A DNA stretch of 64,000 nt from Anaerolineae bacterium. GTDB taxonomy: Bacteria > Chloroflexota > Anaerolineae > UBA4142 > SHND01. Location: contig JAJTXZ010000012.1 of assembly GCA_021463195.1 (NCBI GenBank), positions 1 through 64,000 on the forward strand, read 5' to 3'. Below, one piece after another: positions 62,597 through 64,000 of this stretch. Numbering within the stretch: the stretch's first letter is position 1; every line of letters begins with the position of its first letter. The notes beneath the pieces were generated by a model, which was not told the origin of the DNA, did not search any database, and saw nothing but the letters and a program-made list of their open reading frames with translations. A program made the translations under genes and the position numbers.

Positions 62597-64000
62597 TTAT
62601 CCTCCCCGCTGCGGCGCATGACGAAAGCCAAAACCGCCTTCGCGTTTGCGCGTGAATGGGTCTATCGTCTGTTCGATGGCGACTTCGCGCGCGAGCGGCG
62701 GAACCACAAAACGTTCTTCCATCGTGGGTTTGGCGGTCAACTGATAAATCGCTTCGACCTCTTCAGCGGTTGTGCCGCCCGCTCTTAACGCCTCTAACGC
62801 TTCTTCTTCCGAAATATCTCCGACGGTTTTATGGCGCATATAGATTCGCACCGCGATTAATTTACGATACGAAGCCGCCACAACTTCATCGTTCCCCGCC
62901 GAAAAGAGACTCGCCATATATTGCAAGGGGAGGCGCGCCCGTTCCAACGAGCTCAAGAGCGGCGCCAGACTCTTGCTGGCAACATCGGCGTTATCGTATT
63001 TGCCGTCCTTGATTTTCGCCAACACGGGGAGCATCGGCGGAACGTAAAACAACATCGGCATGGTGCGAAATTCGGGGTGCAGCGGCAGCGCGAGGCGCCA
63101 TTCTTTTACGAATTTGTACACCGGCGATTTTTGCGCGGCGTCAATCATCCCGTCTGGGATACCGTTCGCTTTGGCGGCGGCGATAATTTGCGGATCAAAC
63201 GGGTCTTGGATAATGGAGCGATGCGCTTCCACCAAATCACGATTGGGGACAGAAGCCGCGTTCTTGATTTGGTCGGCGTCATACAATAACACGCCGAGAT
63301 AACGAATGCGACCCACGCACGAATGAAAACAGGCGGGCGCTTGGCCGCTTTCGAGACGCGGATAGCACAAAATACACTTTTCGGATTTGCCGGTTGACCA
63401 GTTAAAGTAGGTCTTTTTGTACGGGCAGCCGGAAATGCACATGCGCCACGCGCGACATTTTTCTTGACTGAGCAGCACGATGCCGTCTTCACCGCGTTTG
63501 TAAATCGCGCCCGCCGGACATGCCGCCACACAGCCGGGATTAAGACAATGGTTGCAGATGCGCGGCAGGTAGAAAAAGACCACGCGTTCAATTTCGCTCA
63601 TCTGCTCGCGCTCGTCGTCGGTCAATGCTTCGAGATTCGGGTCATTGCTGGCGTACACCGGCGAACCGCCGTAATCATCATCCCAATTCGGACCGGCTTC
63701 GATTTCCATGTGCTTGCCAGTAATCATCGAGATTGCGCGGGCAGTGGGCTGGTCGTCGCCTTCGGGCGCGGTAAAGAGGTTCTCGTAATCATACGTCCAC
63801 GGCTCGTAATAATCGTCCACCGTCGGCAGATATGGATTGAAAAAGATATTGGTCAGCGCGCCTAACCGTCCCTGTAATTTCAGGCGCAGTTCGCCGCCCT
63901 TTTTTTCCCAACCGCCTTTGTATTTTTCTTGGTCTTCCCACAACGTCGGATACCCGGTGCCGGGTTTGGTCTCGACGTTATTCCACCACATATACTCGGT
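62597..64000 (-). CDS. narH: Respiratory nitrate reductase beta subunit (5'-truncated by window edge)
   Basis: The visible part is 467 residues, and the frame stays open to base 64000 (TEYMWWNNVETKPGTGYP), so the true start and narG lie beyond the window. The iron-sulfur sites are clear: CNHCLNPGCVAACP, CRAWRMCISGCPYKKTYFNW with Trp in place of one Cys (the [3Fe-4S] site), and CILCYPRLESGQAPACFHSC. NarH carries electrons from NarI to NarG. It is part of a narGHJI-type operon on the minus strand. Confidence 0.96.
   Translation of the reverse strand, partial: TEYMWWNNVETKPGTGYPTLWEDQEKYKGGWEKKGGELRLKLQGRLGALTNIFFNPYLPTVDDYYEPWTYDYENLFTAPEGDDQPTARAISMITGKHMEIEAGPNWDDDYGGSPVYASNDPNLEALTDDEREQMSEIERVVFFYLPRICNHCLNPGCVAACPAGAIYKRGEDGIVLLSQEKCRAWRMCISGCPYKKTYFNWSTGKSEKCILCYPRLESGQAPACFHSCVGRIRYLGVLLYDADQIKNAASVPNRDLVEAHRSIIQDPFDPQIIAAAKANGIPDGMIDAAQKSPVYKFVKEWRLALPLHPEFRTMPMLFYVPPMLPVLAKIKDGKYDNADVASKSLAPLLSSLERARLPLQYMASLFSAGNDEVVAASYRKLIAVRIYMRHKTVGDISEEEALEALRAGGTTAEEVEAIYQLTAKPTMEERFVVPPLAREVAIEQTIDPFTRKREGGFGFRHAPQRGG

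Overview
The window reads as a chromosomal piece of a GC-rich, probably anaerobic or facultative bacterium that respires nitrate. The best guess is Chloroflexota (Anaerolineae-like). The grounds are a substrate-binding lipoprotein with a long Pro/Thr/Ala linker, many TTG/GTG starts, GAF-type histidine kinases and GAF-LuxR regulators, and very frequent GCGC-rich codons. This taxonomic call is inference; there is no rRNA or tRNA in the window to test it.

Region 1 (1-16130, plus strand) is a cell-surface polysaccharide/glycolipid cluster: four class I SAM methyltransferases, a Wzx-type flippase, four family-4 glycosyltransferases, a GNAT acetyltransferase, an NAD-dependent sugar epimerase, an MFS permease and two multi-membrane-span (GT39/PMT-like) glycosyltransferases. 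Genes are tightly packed, often with 4-base overlaps. Several carry 8-10 base G or C runs.

Region 2 (16146-27769) is mixed. It holds an M48 membrane protease, a small membrane protein, an ArsR-type regulator with a clear promoter/operator, a NarX/NarL-like two-component pair, an FAD amine oxidase, a regulator coupled to a secreted protein, two paralogous stand-alone LuxR-type HTH proteins, two frame-disrupted genes and two gene remnants. It looks like an eroding accessory zone.

Region 3 (27766-57828, minus strand) is the centre of interest: a catabolic cluster of about 30 kb. In transcription order it encodes indolepyruvate ferredoxin oxidoreductase alpha and beta, a three-subunit molybdenum hydroxylase, an aminotransferase, a VOC epimerase-like protein, a class III CoA-transferase, an acyl-CoA dehydrogenase, a MaoC hydratase, an SDR dehydrogenase, a thiolase, a B12-binding subunit and large subunit of an atypical acyl-CoA mutase, hydantoinase/oxoprolinase-type subunits A and B, a Liv-type ABC importer, a cupin and a V4R-domain protein. 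The set matches, step by step, the anaerobic indole-3-acetate route known from denitrifying Betaproteobacteria (Mo-dependent C2 oxidation of indole, ATP-dependent lactam opening, CoA transfer, B12 rearrangement, oxidative decarboxylation, beta-oxidation to 2-aminobenzoyl-CoA plus acetyl-CoA). Here it seems to be extended upstream to tryptophan by the aminotransferase and indolepyruvate oxidoreductase. Three plus-strand toxin-antitoxin blocks (35686-37372, 40791-41331, 45732-46584) interrupt it; two of them use related PIN toxins with antitoxins whose N-terminal domains differ.

Region 4 (57894-64000, minus strand) is a respiratory nitrate reductase operon (narH partial, narJ, narI) followed by an FmdE-like protein, a NarK-type transporter with an inserted soluble domain, and a TDT/SLAC1-type anion transporter. 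Nitrate respiration would supply the acceptor for Region 3.

Across the window, degenerate repeats with a strict 7-base period lie between genes and inside at least three coding sequences, and short palindromic elements are common, one of them inside the hydantoinase B gene. No CRISPR array, rRNA, tRNA or intact transposase gene was seen.
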